DNA of 64,000 bases from Pimelobacter simplex (GTDB lineage: Bacteria > Actinomycetota > Actinomycetes > Propionibacteriales > Nocardioidaceae). The notes under the pieces are model-generated. The model ran no database searches, was not told the origin of the DNA, and was given only the letters and a program-made list of their open reading frames with translations. The stretch is taken from the NCBI RefSeq assembly GCF_900114845.1, contig NZ_FOUK01000005.1:128339-192338 (forward strand), given 5' to 3'. The first letter of the stretch is position 1. Each line of letters begins with the position of its first letter. The position numbers and the translations under genes are program-made. Of this stretch, positions 50,597 to 58,686 are shown in pieces.

Positions 50597-50739
50597 TATC
50601 GTGATCCGCATGTTCGCCGTCCCCACCACGCTCCCGGCAGGTCTCCTGCCGGTCGCAGCGTGCTGCGTGGCCGCCGCGGACCTCGCCGGCGCGCGACGCT
50701 GACCCTCCTCCCGCCCCAGCGGGACCGAAGGAGGAGGGT
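50597..50739 (+). promoter_or_regulatory. Possible uORF/hairpin attenuator leader of the EF-Tu gene
   Basis: TATCGT (50597-50602) lies 7 bases before ATG 50610, so the transcript may be leaderless and begin with the uORF. The uORF stop (50700-50702) touches a 10-bp perfect stem (arms 50702-50711 and 50730-50739, ACCCTCCTCC and complement) with an inner CCCG/CGGG pairing. A ribosome held at or before the stop would open the hairpin. The EF-Tu gene starts 90 bases later with its own AAGGAAG. Confidence 0.4.
50610..50702 (+). CDS. Candidate 30-residue leader peptide with Cys-Cys
   Basis: The frame reads MFAVPTTLPAGLLPVAACCV and ends AAADLAGARR. It has a hydrophobic Ala/Cys-rich middle. It may be a leader peptide, and two adjacent cysteine codons (TGCTGC) could sense charged tRNA-Cys, as described for cysteine-rich uORFs in mycobacteria. 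A non-coding explanation is also possible, because short open frames are common at this GC level. Confidence 0.35.
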   Translation: MFAVPTTLPAGLLPVAACCVAAADLAGARR

Positions 50740-50829
50740 CGGTTTCACCCGGTCCCGGGCGCGAGCGGTCTGGCATGCCCTCGCCCACGTCGTACGCCGA
50801 CGAATCACCAGCAAGGAAGCAGAACGACC

Positions 50830-52017
50830 ATGGCCAAGAGCCAGTTCGTGCGGACCAAGCCGCACCTCAACATCGGGACGATGGGTCACGTCGACCACGG
50901 CAAGACCACGCTCACCGCGGCGATCACCAAGGTGCTCGCCGACGCCGACCCGACCCAGAACACCTTCGTCGCCTTCGACGGGATCGACCGCGCTCCCGAG
51001 GAGGTCCAGCGGGGGATCACGATCAACATCGCGCACGTGGAGTACGAGACGGCGACCCGTCACTACGCCCACGTCGACATGCCGGGGCACGCCGACTACG
51101 TGAAGAACATGATCACCGGCGCGGCCCAGGTGGACGCGGCGATCCTGGTCGTCTCCGCGCAGGAGGGCACCATGCCGCAGACCCGCGAGCACGTGCTGCT
51201 GGCGCAGCGCGTCGGGGTGCCGTACCTCGTCGTCGCGCTCAACAAGGCCGACGCCGTCGAGGACGACGAGCTGCTCGACCTGGTCGAGCTCGAGCTGCGC
51301 GAGCTGCTCGGCGAGTACGGCTTCCCCGGCGACGAGGTGCCGGTGGTGCGGGTCTCCGCGCTCAAGGCGCTCGACGGCGACCCGCGCTGGACCCGCTCGG
51401 TCGCCGACCTCCTGCAGGCCGTCGACGACTACGTGCCGGTCCCCGAGCGCGAGCTGGGGGAGCCGTTCCTGATGCCGATCGAGAACGTGCTCACCATCAG
51501 CGGGCGCGGCACGGTCGTCACCGGCGCGGTCGAGCGCGGCTCGCTGCGCGCCGGCGAGGCGGTCGAGGTGGTCGGTCTCGGCCCGACCGTCGCGAGCGTG
51601 GCGACCGGGCTGGAGACCTTCGGCAAGACGCTCGACGAGGTCCAGGCCGGCGACAACGCGGCCATCCTCCTGCGCGGCGTCCGCCGTGAGGACGTGCGCC
51701 GGGGCCAGGTGCTGGCCGCGCCCGGCTCGGTCGCTCCGCACGCCCGGTTCCGTGCGAACCTGCACGCGCTGAGCGCGGCCGAGGGCGGCCGGCACACGCC
51801 GTTCGCCGCGGACTACCGCCCGCAGTTCTACTTCCGGACGACCGACGTCTCCGGAGGGATGGACCTGGGGGAGGTGACGCTCGTGGCGCCGGGCGACACC
51901 GTCCAGGTCGTCGTCGAGCTCGGCAAGCCGGTGGCGATGGAGGTCGGCCTCGGGTTCGCCGTCCGTGAGGGCGGCCGGACCGTCGCGGCGGGCACCGTCG
52001 CCGAGCTCCTCGACTGA
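50830..52017 (+). CDS. tuf3: Elongation factor Tu, divergent Tuf3-type paralogue
   Basis: This 395-residue EF-Tu has GHVDHGKT (19-26), DMPGHADYVKNM (canonical Cys/Ala of DCPGH changed to Met), NKADAV and the full beta-barrel domains. Features such as AFDGIDRAPEEVQRGITINI and the end REGGRTVAAGTVAELLD match Streptomyces tuf3 better than the main EF-Tu of the str operon, which should be elsewhere. In S. coelicolor tuf3 is non-essential and under positive stringent control. It carries aminoacyl-tRNA to the ribosome. It stands alone with a possible attenuator leader. Confidence 0.92.
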   Translation: MAKSQFVRTKPHLNIGTMGHVDHGKTTLTAAITKVLADADPTQNTFVAFDGIDRAPEEVQRGITINIAHVEYETATRHYAHVDMPGHADYVKNMITGAAQVDAAILVVSAQEGTMPQTREHVLLAQRVGVPYLVVALNKADAVEDDELLDLVELELRELLGEYGFPGDEVPVVRVSALKALDGDPRWTRSVADLLQAVDDYVPVPERELGEPFLMPIENVLTISGRGTVVTGAVERGSLRAGEAVEVVGLGPTVASVATGLETFGKTLDEVQAGDNAAILLRGVRREDVRRGQVLAAPGSVAPHARFRANLHALSAAEGGRHTPFAADYRPQFYFRTTDVSGGMDLGEVTLVAPGDTVQVVVELGKPVAMEVGLGFAVREGGRTVAAGTVAELLD

Positions 52018-52091
52018 CCGGGACGACGGCGCGGCGGTCTGGGGCACGGGCAGGTGACGCCCGTCACCGCGGTGGCGGGTAGCCTCCGTTC

Positions 52092-52784
52092 GTGCCTCAG
52101 ATCGTCGTCCTCACCGGTGCCGGCATCTCCGCGGAGAGCGGCGTGCCGACGTTCCGTGACGCCGACGGCCTCTGGGAGGGGCACCGGGTCGAGGACGTCG
52201 CGACGCCCGAGGGCTTCGACCGCGACCGGGCCACCGTGCAGCGCTTCTACGACGAGCGGCGCGCGGCCCTGCGCACCGTCGAGCCCAATGCCGCGCACCG
52301 GGCGCTGGCCGAGCTCGAGGAGACCCTCGGCGAGGGACTGCTCGTCGTCACCCAGAACATCGACGACCTGCACGAGCGGGCCGGCTCGCGCAACGTGATC
52401 CACATGCACGGCGAGCTGCTCAAGGCGATGTGCCGCTCCTGCGGAGCGGTCGTGCCGTGGGAGGGGACCCTGGCCGACGAGCCGGTGTGCCCGAAGTGCG
52501 GGGCCGCCGACCTGCGCCCGGACGTCGTCTGGTTCGGCGAGGTGCCCTACGAGATGGACCGGATCTCGGACGCCCTCGCCGACGCCGCGCTCTTCGTCTC
52601 GGTGGGGACGTCGGGCGCGGTCTACCCCGCCGCGGGCTTCGTCCAGCACGCCCGCCGGCACGGCGCCCGGACGCTCGAGCTGAACCTGGAGCCGAGCGAG
52701 GGCAGCCACTTCTTCCACGAGTCGCGCCAGGGCCGCGCCGGCGAGCTGGTGCCGGCCTGGGTGCGCGAGGTGTTCTGGGGCTGA
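52092..52784 (+). CDS. cobB: NAD-dependent protein deacylase, Sir2/CobB (class III)
   Basis: A 230-residue sirtuin: GAGISAESGVPTFRD (about 9-23), TQNIDDLH, catalytic His106 in MHGEL, and four zinc cysteines in CRSCG and CPKCG. Tyr53 and Arg56 (FYDERR) are the class III pair that binds succinyl- or malonyl-lysine, so it should prefer acidic acyl groups as SIRT5 does. Start GTG 52092. The stop overlaps the marR start (TGATG). Confidence 0.95.
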   Translation: MPQIVVLTGAGISAESGVPTFRDADGLWEGHRVEDVATPEGFDRDRATVQRFYDERRAALRTVEPNAAHRALAELEETLGEGLLVVTQNIDDLHERAGSRNVIHMHGELLKAMCRSCGAVVPWEGTLADEPVCPKCGAADLRPDVVWFGEVPYEMDRISDALADAALFVSVGTSGAVYPAAGFVQHARRHGARTLELNLEPSEGSHFFHESRQGRAGELVPAWVREVFWG

Positions 52785-53242
52785 TGGGCGCCGAGCCGAA
52801 CCTCGGGATGCAGTTCGCCTTCGCCTTCCGGGCGTTGGCCGACCGCCATGCCGAGGTGCTCGCCGAGCTGCTCGGCGAGGAGCTCAAGCCCGCGCACGCC
52901 TACCTGCTGCGGGCGGTCGCCGGCGCGCCGACCAGCATCGGCGGGCTGGCCGAGCTGCTCCAGGTCACCAAGCAGGCCGCCAGCCAGATGGTCGACCAGC
53001 TCGAGGGCCGGGGACTGGTGGCGCGAGCGGTCAACGCCGCCGACCGCCGGGCCCGCGACGTCACCGCGACCGCGCGCGGCCGGGAGGTCCTCACGCTGGC
53101 CGACCGCGCCTGGCGCACGGTCGAGGACGAGGTGGCGGCGCGGGTCGGCCCGCGTCGCTACGACGCGCTCACCGAGGCGCTCGCCACCTACCTGGCCGCG
53201 GCGCCTCCGGCACCCGGCGGCGGGGTGCGCCCGGTCTGGTGA
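52784..53242 (+). CDS. MarR family transcriptional regulator
   Basis: A 152-residue winged-helix protein, with IGGLAELLQVTKQAASQMVDQLEGRGLVARAVNAADRRARDV (about 44-87) the DNA-binding part. It is translationally coupled to the sirtuin gene and faces a cupin gene 76 bases downstream that has three TTGACCAT boxes before it. It probably controls that gene, and perhaps its own transcript. Confidence 0.9.
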   Translation: MGAEPNLGMQFAFAFRALADRHAEVLAELLGEELKPAHAYLLRAVAGAPTSIGGLAELLQVTKQAASQMVDQLEGRGLVARAVNAADRRARDVTATARGREVLTLADRAWRTVEDEVAARVGPRRYDALTEALATYLAAAPPAPGGGVRPVW

Positions 53243-53253
53243 TCGTCAATCTG

Positions 53254-53306
53254 CTTGACCATTATCGGGCATGCCCGTACGGTGATGGTCAAGCACCTTG
53301 ACCATT
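53254..53306. promoter_or_regulatory. Three TTGACCAT boxes before the cupin gene
   Basis: CTTGACCAT (53254-53262), its inverse ATGGTCAAG (53285-53293) and a third CTTGACCATT (53297-53306) occupy the 76-bp gap. The first two are an inverted pair 22 bases apart. They are probably operator sites for the MarR protein. Confidence 0.6.
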
Positions 53307-53318
53307 CGGAGGCCCCCT

Positions 53319-53708
53319 GTGCGCATCACCCGCCCTGCCGAGCAGCGCGTCTCGACCACCCCCAACGCCGTCATGACCACGCTCGCCTCGCCGACGCTGA
53401 GCGCGACCGCGGACCTCAGCGTCTGGCGGGTCGCGATGGCCGCGGGTCAGCAGGGTCCGCGGCACCTCTTCGACGTCGAGCAGGTCTGGGTGGTGCTCGC
53501 CGGAGAGCCGACGGTCGCCGGGGACGGCACGGAGGGGCGGCTGGCGCCCGGGGACGCGGTGACCTTCCCGGCCGGTGCGCAGCGCCGGATCGCGGCCGGC
53601 GCCGGCGACGTGGAGTTCCTGGTGTGCGGCACCGGCCGGGGCCGGGCCGTGCCGATCGCCGACGAGGGGACGCCGGGCGAGCCCGTCGTCCCGCCGTGGG
53701 TGGCGTGA
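53319..53708 (+). CDS. Cupin domain protein
   Basis: A 129-residue single-domain cupin. The fold strands are TADLSVWRVAMAAGQQGPRHLFDVEQVWVVLAGEPTVAGDG and APGDAVTFPAGAQRRI; the first motif has His and Glu (H-L-F-D-V-E-Q) in place, though the second motif histidine is replaced, so metal binding may be weak. GGAGG is five to six bases before GTG 53319. Its role is unknown; it is likely the target of the upstream MarR. Confidence 0.82.
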   Translation: MRITRPAEQRVSTTPNAVMTTLASPTLSATADLSVWRVAMAAGQQGPRHLFDVEQVWVVLAGEPTVAGDGTEGRLAPGDAVTFPAGAQRRIAAGAGDVEFLVCGTGRGRAVPIADEGTPGEPVVPPWVA

Positions 53709-53712
53709 GGTC

Positions 53713-54480
53713 TCAGTCCCGCGTCCGGGCCAGCTCGTCGTCGAGGATCGCGGTCAGCCGCGCACGCTCGTCCTCGAGGCCCAGCGGCGCGAGCCACTCG
53801 AGGACGACGGCCCGGAACAGCTGCCCGGAGGCGATCACGCGCGGGTCGCAGTGCCCCGTCGACTCGAGCGTGACCACGCCGTAGAGCGCGGACCAGGCAC
53901 GCATGTAGATCCACAGCAGGCCGCGCTCGGAGGGCGCGATGTGCTCGGCCTTGGCCGGGATCAGCGGCTCGAGGACCGCCTCGCGGATGACCGGGTCGAG
54001 GTCGTCGAGCCGGGGGTAGGGGAAGCGGTGCTTCTCCCAGATGTTCCAGAGCAGGTCGGTGAAGTAGTGCCCGGACGTCGAGAGCGTGAGCAGCTCCCGG
54101 CGCTCGGAGTCGGCCTCGGCGATCGGGTTGGCGAAGACGAGGGCGAACTGGTGCGGCCGGGACAGCGCCCAGTGCCGGAAGCGCACGCACGCCACGACCA
54201 GCCGGGCGGCCGGGTCGTCGTCGGGGAAGCGCGCGGCGGCCTGCTCCCACTCGGCCGTCGCCGCCTTGTCGAGCTCGAACGCGACGAGGTCGACCAGCTG
54301 CTGGTAGCTCGCGACGTAGCGGTACAGCGCGGGCGCGGTCATCCCCATGCGGCCGGCCACGGCGCGCAGGGACAGGTCGGCGCCCTCGTCGAGGAGAGCG
54401 CAGGCGACCTGCACGATCTCGTCGTACGTCGCCTCGCGCTGCCGCTCGCGGCGGGTGACGGGCGCGCGGAGATGGGCCAT
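53713..54480 (-). CDS. TetR family transcriptional regulator
   Basis: A 255-residue TetR with the N-terminal HTH (TRRERQREATYDEIVQVACALLDEGADLSLRAVAGRMGMTAPALYRYV, about 9-57) and a C-terminal ligand domain of the WHG/TetR_C_13 type (WALSRPHQFALVFANP, then LLWIYMRAWSALYGVV). The start at 54480 is preferred; the stretch upstream includes TGACAGCCTGACA, a possible self-operator. It ends convergent with the cupin gene, 4 bases apart. Confidence 0.92.
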   Translation of the reverse strand: MAHLRAPVTRRERQREATYDEIVQVACALLDEGADLSLRAVAGRMGMTAPALYRYVASYQQLVDLVAFELDKAATAEWEQAAARFPDDDPAARLVVACVRFRHWALSRPHQFALVFANPIAEADSERRELLTLSTSGHYFTDLLWNIWEKHRFPYPRLDDLDPVIREAVLEPLIPAKAEHIAPSERGLLWIYMRAWSALYGVVTLESTGHCDPRVIASGQLFRAVVLEWLAPLGLEDERARLTAILDDELARTRD

Positions 54481-54598
54481 GGGTGCTCCTCGACTGTGAC
54501 AGCCTGACACTTCAGTTTACGTCGTTAGCGTTGGGCGCCCGGGAAGTCGGGCCGTGCGGCACTGGGTTCCGGGTCGCCGGGCGGCCGAGCCTCGGCTC

Positions 54599-55891
54599 AT
54601 GCGACCTTCCCGGCTCTTGCGCACCTGCGCCTTGCTGACCCTCCCGATCCTGGCCCTCACCGGGCTCCCCGGCGCCGGTGCCGGCGCGGCCGCCCCCCTG
54701 CCGGCCGCCGCCGCGGCCGCGCCCGCGTCCCTCGGCACGATCGTCTACCTCAAGGGCCACGACGTGTATGTCGCGCGGCCGGACGGCTCCGGCGAGCGCC
54801 GGCTGACGACCAACGGCACGAGCGCGAACCCGTGGCTCTCGCCGAGCAGCGCCGACAACGGCATCGTCGTCGCCGCGCGCGGCCCCGTCGTCTACCGGAT
54901 GGACCAGTGGGGGACGGTGCTCAGCTCGTTCGACCCGCCGGACCTCAAGGACTCCTCGAGGGAGCCCATCGGCGGCCGGATCGCGGACACCACGATCTCG
55001 CCCGACGGCTCCAAGATCACCTACACCTACGAGCACTTCGTCTGCCCGGACACCGGCGGCGCCTGCCGCGAGCGGTGGGTGACGGCCGTCAGCGCCGCGA
55101 CCGCGTTCACGCCGGCCACGCAGTACGGCGTGGGCTACTACGACAACCCGTCGTGGGTGACCGGCAGCAGGCTCGTCCTCAACGGCACCGACTTCGACTC
55201 GATCCACCTCTTCGACCTGGCCCGGGACCAGCAGTTCTGGTTCAACGACGGCCAGGCGTCCACCGACTTCCACCCGCTCTTCGAGCCGACCGTCTCGCGC
55301 GACGGCACCATCTTCGCGTCGACCCGTGGCGAGCAGCACGAGGCGCACATCATGATCTCGAGCGTCAACGGCAACGCCCTCAGCGGACCTCCGCCGACCT
55401 GGCCGACCCAGCGCTGCTGGACCGGCGCCACCAGCGCGGCCTTCGCCAGCCCGACCTTCGCGCCCGACAGCAGCGCGCTGGCCTGGGCCGGCCCCGGCGG
55501 CGTCTGGGTCAAGGACGCCCCGCTCGACTGCGCCGTCCAGGAGACGCTCGCCCTGCCGGGCGCCCGGGCGCCGTACTGGAGCAACGCCGGGCTGCAGAGC
55601 GTCCGCCCGGTCCACCGCTTCGGGCTGCGCGCGGCGCCGAGCGTGAAGGCGCCCCGCGTGGTGCGGCCCGGCGCCCGGCTCGCGGCCCGGGCCGGCACCT
55701 GGAGCCCCCAGCCGGCGCGCTTCCGCTACCAGTGGCTGCGCAACGGGCGAGCGATCCCGCGGGCCACGGGTGCGACGTACAAGGTCACCAAGGCCGACCG
55801 CCGGCGCAAGCTGAGCGTGCGGGTCACCGTGAGCAGCGCCGGCTTCCGGGACGCCGTCGCGACCAGCCGCGTCGTCAAGGTGCGCCGATGA
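54599..55891 (+). CDS. Secreted beta-propeller (TolB-like) protein with C-terminal Ig-like domain
   Basis: A 430-residue protein: signal peptide (about 1-36), a six-bladed propeller-like region (about 45-325) with blades of the type LGTIVYLKGHDVYVARPDGSGERRLT and DTTISPDGSKITYTY, and an Ig-like domain (about 335-430) with RFRYQWLRNGRAIPRATGATY and TVSSAGFRDAVATS. The function is unknown. The stop overlaps the next start (ATGA), so it is coupled to a lipoprotein gene. Confidence 0.85.
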   Translation: MRPSRLLRTCALLTLPILALTGLPGAGAGAAAPLPAAAAAAPASLGTIVYLKGHDVYVARPDGSGERRLTTNGTSANPWLSPSSADNGIVVAARGPVVYRMDQWGTVLSSFDPPDLKDSSREPIGGRIADTTISPDGSKITYTYEHFVCPDTGGACRERWVTAVSAATAFTPATQYGVGYYDNPSWVTGSRLVLNGTDFDSIHLFDLARDQQFWFNDGQASTDFHPLFEPTVSRDGTIFASTRGEQHEAHIMISSVNGNALSGPPPTWPTQRCWTGATSAAFASPTFAPDSSALAWAGPGGVWVKDAPLDCAVQETLALPGARAPYWSNAGLQSVRPVHRFGLRAAPSVKAPRVVRPGARLAARAGTWSPQPARFRYQWLRNGRAIPRATGATYKVTKADRRRKLSVRVTVSSAGFRDAVATSRVVKVRR

Positions 55892-56364
55892 GGACCACGC
55901 TCGCCGCCGTGCTGGCGGCCCTCGCCCTACTCGCCGCCGGGTGCGGCGACGACGACACCGAGCCGACGCCCACCCCCGGCGTCGAGGCCGACGGCGGGAG
56001 CGACGGCGGCGACGCCGCGGGCGACGTCCCCGAGGAGTGCCGCGGGCCCTTCCCCCAGGCGTTCGGCACGCCGGACCTCGGCCAGATCTCGCTGCTGCCC
56101 GACGGCTTCCCGGACCCGCCGGTCGAGGCGGTGCTCTGCCTGACCAGCGAGACCGTGGGCGGGCAGAACGAGACGGCGTCGTACGCCACCGATGCGTCGG
56201 AGGAGGAGGTCCTGGCCGGGTACGAGTCCGCGCTCGCGTCGTTCGGGGCCGCCCGGGAGACCGACGGGATCGGTCGCCCGATCGTCACCGCGACGGCCGG
56301 CGACGTCTTCCTCCAGGTGACGCCGCAGGAGGGCGGCTTCGTGCTCGCGTTCTCCCGGGGCTGA
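55888..56364 (+). CDS. Lipoprotein of unknown function
   Basis: A 158-residue lipoprotein (lipobox LLAAGC at about 14-19) with an acidic, Pro/Thr/Gly-rich spacer and a small domain (about 50-158) with two cysteines (EECRG, VLCLTS). The domain ends GDVFLQVTPQEGGFVLAFS. No family is recognised. It is coupled to the propeller gene and both would act outside the membrane. Confidence 0.8.
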   Translation: MRTTLAAVLAALALLAAGCGDDDTEPTPTPGVEADGGSDGGDAAGDVPEECRGPFPQAFGTPDLGQISLLPDGFPDPPVEAVLCLTSETVGGQNETASYATDASEEEVLAGYESALASFGAARETDGIGRPIVTATAGDVFLQVTPQEGGFVLAFSRG

Positions 56365-56384
56365 GGCCGGTCCCGTGGCTCGGG

Positions 56385-56469
56385 GCGTGGCAGTGATGCG
56401 TTGACACGGTCGTTAACGGCGTTTACCGTTAAGCCTGTTAACTGACCTGATCCGGCATCACTGCCACGC
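56385..56469 (+). promoter_or_regulatory. MMPL gene promoter nested in two inverted repeats
   Basis: TTGACA (56401-56406), a 17-base spacer and TACCGT (56424-56429) form a strong promoter. TTAACGG and CCGTTAA (56413-56419, 56426-56432) lie over its spacer and -10, with another GTTAAC at 56437-56442, likely TetR-type operators. Around all this is a perfect 15-bp inverted repeat GCGTGGCAGTGATGC (56385-56399) and its complement at 56455-56469. The MMPL start is at 56486. Confidence 0.65.
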
Positions 56470-56485
56470 AACCGGAGGACTGACC

Positions 56486-58660
56486 ATGATCGAGCGATGG
56501 GGCGCCCTGGTCGTGCGCCGAGCGGTGGCCGTGCTGCTGGTGGGCCTGGGCGTGACCGCTCTCGCCGCGCTGGCCGGCGTCGGCCTGGAGGACAAGCTGG
56601 CGGCCGGCGGCTTCGACGACCCGGGCACCGAGTCGGCTCGCGAGCTGGTCCAGGAGCGGGCCGCCTTCGGCAACCGCTCCATCGACACGATCGTGCTGTT
56701 CTCCAGCGACGACGCCACCGTGTCCGACACGGCCTTCCGGGCCGAGGTCGAGCGGACGGTCGCGAGCATCCCGCGCGACAGCGTCGTCTCCGTCGCCACC
56801 TGGTACGACGCGCAGGACCCCGCGATGGTCAGCACCGACCGGCACGCGACGGCCGTCTACGTCTCGCTCGCCGGCAGCAGCCAGAACGAGTTCATCGACT
56901 CCTTCGACGAGCTGCGGCCCGCGGTCGAGAAGAGCACGCTGCACACCGAGCTCGCCGGTCCGTACGCCGTCTACAGCGACGTCAACGAGGAGACGAAGTC
57001 CGACCTGCTGCGCGCCGAGCTGGTCTCGCTGCCGGTCGTGCTGCTGCTCTCGCTCATCATCTTCCGCAGCGTGGTCGCGGCGCTGATGCCGCTGCTCGTC
57101 GGCGCGGTCGCGGTGCTGGGGGCCCGCGCGACGATCGCCGGGCTCAACCAGGTCGTCGACGTCTCGATCTTCGCGCCCAACATCATCACGCTGCTGGGGC
57201 TCGGCCTGGCGATCGACTACGCGCTCTTCGTGGTCTCCCGCTTCCGCGAGGAGATCGCGCGCACGCCCGACGACACACGGCGCGCGCTCGTCCGCACGAT
57301 GGCCACCGCCGGCCGGACCGTCGCCTTCTCGGCGCTGACCGTCGCCGCGGCGATGAGCTCGCTGCTCGTCTTCCCGCAGACCTTCCTCAAGTCCATCGGG
57401 TACGGCGGCATCGCCGCCGTGCTCATCGCGATGGTCGCTGCGCTCACCGTCCTCCCCGCCACGCTCGCGCTCCTCGGTACCCGGATCGACGCGCTCCGGA
57501 TCCCGTTCCTCCAGCGGTCCACGCCGGTCGAGAGCGACCACGGCGCCTGGGCCCGGCTGGCGCGCGGCGTGATGCGCCGCCCGATCGTCGTCGCGACTGC
57601 GGTCGCCGTCGTCCTGCTCGCCGTCGCCTCGCCCTTCCTCGGGGTCAAGTGGGGCAGCGTCGACTACCGGGTGCTGCCGGCCGACACCGCTTCGCACCAG
57701 GCCTCCGAGCGGCTCAACAGCGAGTTCGGCCCCGAGCGCTCCACCGCCAACATCCTGGTCCGCGACGCCGACGAGGCCGCGCTGGCGTCGTACACGCGGG
57801 GGCTCGAGGGCGTGCCCGGCGTCGTCGACGTCCGCGCCGTCGCGAGCGACGACGGCGCCACGCTGCTGCGGGCCGCGTGGGAGGGCAACAGCCAGACCGA
57901 GGCCTCGCAGCAGGTGGTCCGCGACCTGCGGGCGGTCCCCGCGCCGCCGGGCTCCGAGGCGCTGGTCGGCGGGCTCACCGCCGACACCGTCGACCTCGCC
58001 GCGTCGGTGGGCGACCACCTGCCGCTGATGGGCCTGATCGTCGTCGGCGTGATGCTCGTGCTGCTCTTCCTCGCCTTCGGCTCGGTGGTCCTGCCGCTCA
58101 AGGCGGTCCTGATGAACGCCTTCTCGATCACCGCCTCGTTCGGCGTGGTCACCTGGATCTTCAGCGACGGCCACCTGTCCGGGCTGCTCGGGTTCACGCC
58201 GCAGGGCTTCCTCGACATGACCAACCCGATCGTGATGCTGGCCGTCCTCTTCGGCCTCTCGATGGACTACGAGGTCTTCCTGCTCTCCCGGGTGCGCGAG
58301 CAGTGGGACGCGACCGGCGACAACGACCTCGCCGTGCAGACCGGCGTGCAGAAGACCGGCCGGATCATCACCAGCGCGGCGCTGCTGCTCGCCGTCGTGA
58401 TCGGCGCGTTCAGCCTCAGCGGCGTCGTCTTCATGAAGATGATGGGCCTCGGCATGCTCGTCGCGATCCTGGTCGACGCGACCGTGGTCCGGGCCCTGCT
58501 CGTGCCGGCCACCATGAAGCTGCTCGGCCGCTGGAACTGGTGGGCACCCGCGCCACTGGCCCGCTGGTGGGCGCGGCACGGCTTCCGCGAGGGCGGCCCG
58601 GACGACGACGCCGGCAGCGCGCCCACCGACGAGCGGCAGCCGGTGCCTGCGGGCGCCTGA
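56486..58660 (+). CDS. MMPL/RND family membrane transporter
   Basis: A 724-residue transporter with twelve predicted helices in two repeats, each with a large extracytoplasmic loop. Typical segments are GLGLAIDYALFVVSRFREE and LFGLSMDYEVFLLSRVREQW, which hold the conserved Asp-Tyr pairs of MMPL proteins. Mycobacterial relatives carry lipids and siderophores, others carry drugs. A strong promoter with operators suggests that it is inducible. It is followed after 26 bases by a kinase gene. Confidence 0.95.
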   Translation: MIERWGALVVRRAVAVLLVGLGVTALAALAGVGLEDKLAAGGFDDPGTESARELVQERAAFGNRSIDTIVLFSSDDATVSDTAFRAEVERTVASIPRDSVVSVATWYDAQDPAMVSTDRHATAVYVSLAGSSQNEFIDSFDELRPAVEKSTLHTELAGPYAVYSDVNEETKSDLLRAELVSLPVVLLLSLIIFRSVVAALMPLLVGAVAVLGARATIAGLNQVVDVSIFAPNIITLLGLGLAIDYALFVVSRFREEIARTPDDTRRALVRTMATAGRTVAFSALTVAAAMSSLLVFPQTFLKSIGYGGIAAVLIAMVAALTVLPATLALLGTRIDALRIPFLQRSTPVESDHGAWARLARGVMRRPIVVATAVAVVLLAVASPFLGVKWGSVDYRVLPADTASHQASERLNSEFGPERSTANILVRDADEAALASYTRGLEGVPGVVDVRAVASDDGATLLRAAWEGNSQTEASQQVVRDLRAVPAPPGSEALVGGLTADTVDLAASVGDHLPLMGLIVVGVMLVLLFLAFGSVVLPLKAVLMNAFSITASFGVVTWIFSDGHLSGLLGFTPQGFLDMTNPIVMLAVLFGLSMDYEVFLLSRVREQWDATGDNDLAVQTGVQKTGRIITSAALLLAVVIGAFSLSGVVFMKMMGLGMLVAILVDATVVRALLVPATMKLLGRWNWWAPAPLARWWARHGFREGGPDDDAGSAPTDERQPVPAGA

Positions 58661-58686
58661 CCCCTCGGTCCGGTAGAACAGAGGGT

